Shown piece by piece: positions 61,660 to 64,000 of a stretch of DNA of 64,000 bases. The position numbers were made by a program, and so were the translations under genes. The stretch is from Paenibacillus_E qinlingensis (lineage in GTDB: Bacteria; Bacillota; Bacilli; Paenibacillales; NBRC-103111): contig NZ_JAQIVH010000033.1 of assembly GCF_028746185.1 (NCBI RefSeq), positions 75,728-139,727 on the forward strand, read 5' to 3'. The notes under the pieces are model-generated. The model saw nothing but the letters and a program-made list of their open reading frames with translations. It was not told the origin of the DNA and searched no databases. Within the stretch, counting starts at the first letter, position 1. The number at the start of each line of letters is the position of its first letter.

Positions 61660-62592
61660 TTATTTTCGACTACCTGATACTTCGAAAGGTTCTATGTGAA
61701 TATGCACATACGATATGTTATGAAGTTCATGCATTCTATTTTCAATATGCTCGGTAATATCATGGCTTTCACTTACGTTAAGCTCATGATCTACACCAAT
61801 GGTCACATCGACCAGTTTATTGTTACCATGGATACGGGCTTTGATATCAATGACCTTCTCCACCCCAGGGACGGCACGAATCGTTTGTTTAATAGTTTGA
61901 AGTTCAGCATCATCAAACCCATCCGTAAGGGCATGCGTAGAATCTCGGAAAATATCCCACGCTGTTTTACAAATAATACCCCCAACTAGTAAAGCCGTTA
62001 ATGTGTCAATCCAAGGTAAACCAAATTGTGAACCAACGATACCAACAAAGGCACCCATACTGACAAAGGCATCCGATCGATTATCTTGTGCTGCTGCCAT
62101 CATCGCTTTACTGTTTATTCTCCTTGCAAGACGAACATTATATACATATACAAAGTACATAACCATCGCGCAAAAAACAGCCGTCCATGCGGCAACCATA
62201 TCGGGAGACTCGATATTCGGAGTCCGAAACTTAATGAATGCTTGATAGAGAACTTGAATTCCTACCGCAAACATAATAAAAGAAGCGATTAAAGCCGCTA
62301 CCGTTTCTGCCCGATAGTGACCGTATCGGTGGTCTTTATCCGGTGGTTTTCGGGATATTTTTAACCCTACTAGAACTGCAATTGAAGCGATAATGTCTGT
62401 AGCGTTATTTAAACCATCCGCGGAAAGCGCCTCGGAATTTGTTATGTAACCTATGGTTAATTTTAAGGCCGATAAGCATATATAAGCAATTATACTTAAC
62501 CAAGCACCCTTTTCACCTTGCTTGATGTCATCATATAAATTTTCTATTGTTTCCACCCCGCTATCCATGTCGAACACAATCATACTCGACAC
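61660..62592 (-). CDS. Cation diffusion facilitator, Mn-efflux type (MneP/MneS-like)
   Basis: 310 residues (start uncertain; no clear ribosome site for the GTG at 62592 or nearby ATGs). Six membrane segments. Metal-site motifs are N-x3-D in SADGLNNATDI (segment 2) and D-x3-D in AAQDNRSDAF (segment 5); this NDDD set is that of the Mn exporters MneP and MneS rather than Zn exporters, which carry H-x3-D. The C-terminal cytoplasmic domain is the CDF dimerisation unit (VEKVIDIKARIHGNNKLVDVTIGVD). Exports Mn2+ by proton exchange. Confidence 0.88.
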   Translation of the reverse strand: MSSMIVFDMDSGVETIENLYDDIKQGEKGAWLSIIAYICLSALKLTIGYITNSEALSADGLNNATDIIASIAVLVGLKISRKPPDKDHRYGHYRAETVAALIASFIMFAVGIQVLYQAFIKFRTPNIESPDMVAAWTAVFCAMVMYFVYVYNVRLARRINSKAMMAAAQDNRSDAFVSMGAFVGIVGSQFGLPWIDTLTALLVGGIICKTAWDIFRDSTHALTDGFDDAELQTIKQTIRAVPGVEKVIDIKARIHGNNKLVDVTIGVDHELNVSESHDITEHIENRMHELHNISYVHIHIEPFEVSGSRK

Positions 62593-62838
62593 TACACGTG
62601 TGGGTCTAGAGAAACAGTGTTGTCCACGTCCTTAATAGTAGGTTCCCATCAACTAATTTGCATCAGGTGAAAAGTATAGGCATGATTCAAGTTTTCTACT
62701 TTAAAAATCTTAGTTAAAAACCCGTTTGAACGCTTCCCCTTAACCATGCCCTTCCGCATCTCGATTCAGAGAAAACGTCTGAATTTGCTGTAAAATCAAA
62801 TCGCACGCGCTGATTAACATGATCATATACGTGCAAAA
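62593..62838. other. Intergenic DNA upstream of the CDF gene
   Basis: AT-rich with no supported gene, riboswitch or repeat. I specifically looked for a yybP-ykoY Mn riboswitch and did not see one. Confidence 0.4.
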
Positions 62839-62867
62839 AGCCAGCAAACGCAAGGGTTTGCTGGCTA
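62836..62867 (-). terminator. Second hairpin terminator beyond the tRNA cluster
   Basis: AGCCAGCAAAC and GTTTGCTGGCT, 6-base loop; on the minus strand TTTTTGC follows. Back-up terminator for the tRNA/rRNA operon. Confidence 0.7.
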
Positions 62868-62882
62868 CTGCATGAAAGAATC

Positions 62883-62908
62883 AAAAAAAAGCCTTCTACG
62901 AAGGCTTC
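62883..62908 (-). terminator. Terminator of the tRNA cluster
   Basis: Minus-strand stem GAAGCCTTC / GAAGGCTT (short loop) followed by eight T, about 60 bases past tRNA-Gln. Confidence 0.88.
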
Positions 62909-62967
62909 ATTATTCGCAACTTATCAAAAGGGTACTCTATCTAGGTGAACTCATTCATGAAAGGAAC

Positions 62968-63038
62968 TGGGGATCAAGGATTTGAACCTTGGCATGACGG
63001 AGTCAAAGTCCGTTGCCTTACCGCTTGGCTAATCCCCA
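62968..63038 (-). tRNA. tRNA-Gln (anticodon TTG)
   Basis: Cloverleaf with acceptor TGGGGAT/ATCCCCA, anticodon loop CTTTGAC, and TTCAAAT T-loop. CCA not encoded. Confidence 0.92.
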
Positions 63039-63048
63039 ATGTAAGAGA

Positions 63049-63131
63049 TGGAGGCTGATGGATTCGAACCACCGAACTCGAAGAGAGCAGATTTACAGTC
63101 TGCCGTGTTTAGCCACTTCACTAAGCCTCCA
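63049..63131 (-). tRNA. tRNA-Tyr (anticodon GTA)
   Basis: Acceptor TGGAGGC/GCCTCCA, anticodon loop CTGTAAA, long variable arm as expected for tRNA-Tyr. Confidence 0.92.
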
Positions 63132-63211
63132 CGTTAAAAAGCTTTACCAAGCCCCGAAAAAGTAATCCGTGTTGCTACAAAAGCTTCACTCCACTTTTTT
63201 GAGTACTATGG

Positions 63212-63284
<73 letters not shown>

Positions 63285-63300
63285 TTATTTGATTTAGCAA

Positions 63301-63392
63301 TGGCGGAGAGAGAGGGATTCGAACCCTCGCACCACTTACGCAGTCTAACCCCTTAGCAGAGGGTCCCCTTATAGCCACTTGGGTATCTCTCC
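63301..63392 (-). tRNA. tRNA-Ser (anticodon GCT)
   Basis: Acceptor GGAGAGA/TCTCTCC, discriminator G, encoded CCA, anticodon loop CTGCTAA, long variable arm. Confidence 0.94.
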
Positions 63393-63403
63393 ATATTAAT
63401 AAG

Positions 63404-63477
63404 TAGCGGCAGAGGGGCTCGAACCCCCGACCTTACGGGTATGAACCGTACGCTCTAGCCAGCTGAGCTACGCCGCC
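63404..63477 (-). tRNA. tRNA-Met (anticodon CAT)
   Basis: Anticodon loop TTCATAC; G1-U72 wobble acceptor as in Bacillus elongator tRNA-Met. Elongator or initiator status rests on that resemblance. Confidence 0.9.
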
Positions 63478-63521
63478 AAATTATATAAATCATATTCATT
63501 CGAGTGCTCTACCAAAGAAAT

Positions 63522-63599
<78 letters not shown>

Positions 63600-63627
63600 C
63601 TATTCAATTAATTCATCGATAGGCGGC

Positions 63628-63653
63628 AAAAAAAATACCCACTAGGGGTATTC
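63628..63653 (-). terminator. Hairpin after 5S rRNA
   Basis: Minus-strand stem ATACCC-ctagtg-GGGTAT followed by TTTTTTT. It stands between 5S rRNA and the tRNA cluster, so tRNAs are expressed by read-through or from their own promoter. Confidence 0.75.
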
Positions 63654-63655
63654 TG

Positions 63656-63772
63656 CTTGGCAACGTTCTACTCTCCCAGAACCCTGCGGTTCAAGTACCA
63701 TCGACGCTGGAAGGCTTAACGGTCGTGTTCGAGATGGGAACGCGTGGATCCCTTCCGCCATCATCACCAAAC
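63656..63772 (-). rRNA. rrf: 5S ribosomal RNA
   Basis: About 117 bases, beginning TTTGGTGATGATGGCGGAAGGG and ending GGCAAG-type end; contains CGAACACGACC (loop) and the TCGATGGTACTTGAACC block of Firmicute 5S. Confidence 0.93.
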
Positions 63773-63910
63773 AGTCAAAGCGTTTGTTTGCGCCTTGAAA
63801 ACTAGATACGAAACTTCAACGTAAAGGTAAGATTTGCTTAGATTTTCTGGGCCCCAATCAAGTACTCGGAATTCGCTACAAAGCTTATCTTCACTTGGTT
63901 GGGAGTGTTT

Positions 63911-64000
63911 TTGGTTAAGCCCTCGACCGATTAGTATTCGTCAGCTGCATACGTTGCCGCACTTCCACCTCGAACCTATCAACCTCGTCGTCTACAAGGG
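63911..64000 (-). rRNA. rrl: 23S ribosomal RNA, 3' end only
   Basis: The minus strand ends with CGGTCGAGGGCTTAACC and upstream GGTGGAAGTGCGGCAACG, the conserved 3' end of Firmicute 23S. It runs past the window edge. The 63773-63910 spacer holds no tRNA. Confidence 0.93.

Noticed and set aside
62593..62838. yybP-ykoY manganese riboswitch upstream of the CDF gene
   Set aside because: The conserved GGGGAGUA and metal-loop blocks are not present on the minus strand.

Overview
The window looks like a chromosomal segment of a Paenibacillaceae-type Firmicute (Paenibacillus, Cohnella or a relative). This is inferred from S-layer-homology (SLH) exoproteins, several carbohydrate ABC systems with AraC and YesMN-type regulators, a Spo0E-family phosphatase, an Fnr with a C-terminal cysteine cluster as in Bacillus, strong GGAGG ribosome binding sites, and frequent TTG/GTG and apparent CTG starts. 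I see no insertion sequence, prophage, integrase or CRISPR array.

Layout. 1-1797: 5' part of a GH95 alpha-L-fucosidase (minus). 2125-3567: FN3-SLH surface protein. 3853-19813: a large minus-strand glycan-use region, with an Opp-type ABC importer (SBP-B-C-D-F), HAD phosphatase, LacI regulator, MocA-type oxidoreductase and ThuA protein, then a glycerophosphodiesterase-like protein and two GH38 alpha-mannosidase-type enzymes. Three TTAAACCGGTTTAA-type operators and a CcpA cre box precede the importer. 20268-23341: TetR regulator, a DJ-1/PfpI protein with an extra beta domain, a DUF2306 membrane protein, an acidic low-complexity protein and a Spo0E-like protein. 23888-31582: a MalFG-type sugar ABC operon with a WbsX/GH99-like protein, two AraC regulators and a GH105 enzyme. 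31944-34094: SLH 5'-nucleotidase. 34183-36691: ABC-2 exporter preceded by a c-di-AMP (ydaO-type) riboswitch and terminator. 37383-41726: ROK fructokinase, second GH105 enzyme, AraC regulator and a stalk-domain exoprotein. 42037-43487: zinc-ribbon protein and chemotaxis receptor. 43653-50060: LplABC-type transporter with YesM/YesN.

50350-57999 is a respiration and redox block: a GAF / response regulator / PAS-kinase set resembling NreABC, Fnr, a B-type (ba3) terminal oxidase including its tiny subunit IIa, a hemerythrin-like protein, MobA and DoxX. Four minus-strand promoters (zinc ribbon-MCP, oxidase, mobA, doxX) each carry an Fnr-type box whose centre lies at the class-II distance from a good -10 hexamer, so a local Fnr regulon can be read from the DNA. 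58092-62592: two aldo/keto reductases, a carboxymuconolactone decarboxylase-like protein, an AraC regulator and a Mn-type CDF exporter. 62968-64000: six tRNA genes, 5S rRNA and the 3' end of 23S rRNA, all minus.

The least explained signal is in intergenic DNA. Three elements (about 3596-3780, 23597-23773, 41812-41986) have unrelated or highly diverged core sequences but the same plan: two forward motif copies exactly 51 bp apart, then two inverted copies 50-51 bp apart, making a dyad of about 175-185 bp at gene 3' ends. A fourth locus (31689-31770) keeps a two-copy half of the first type.
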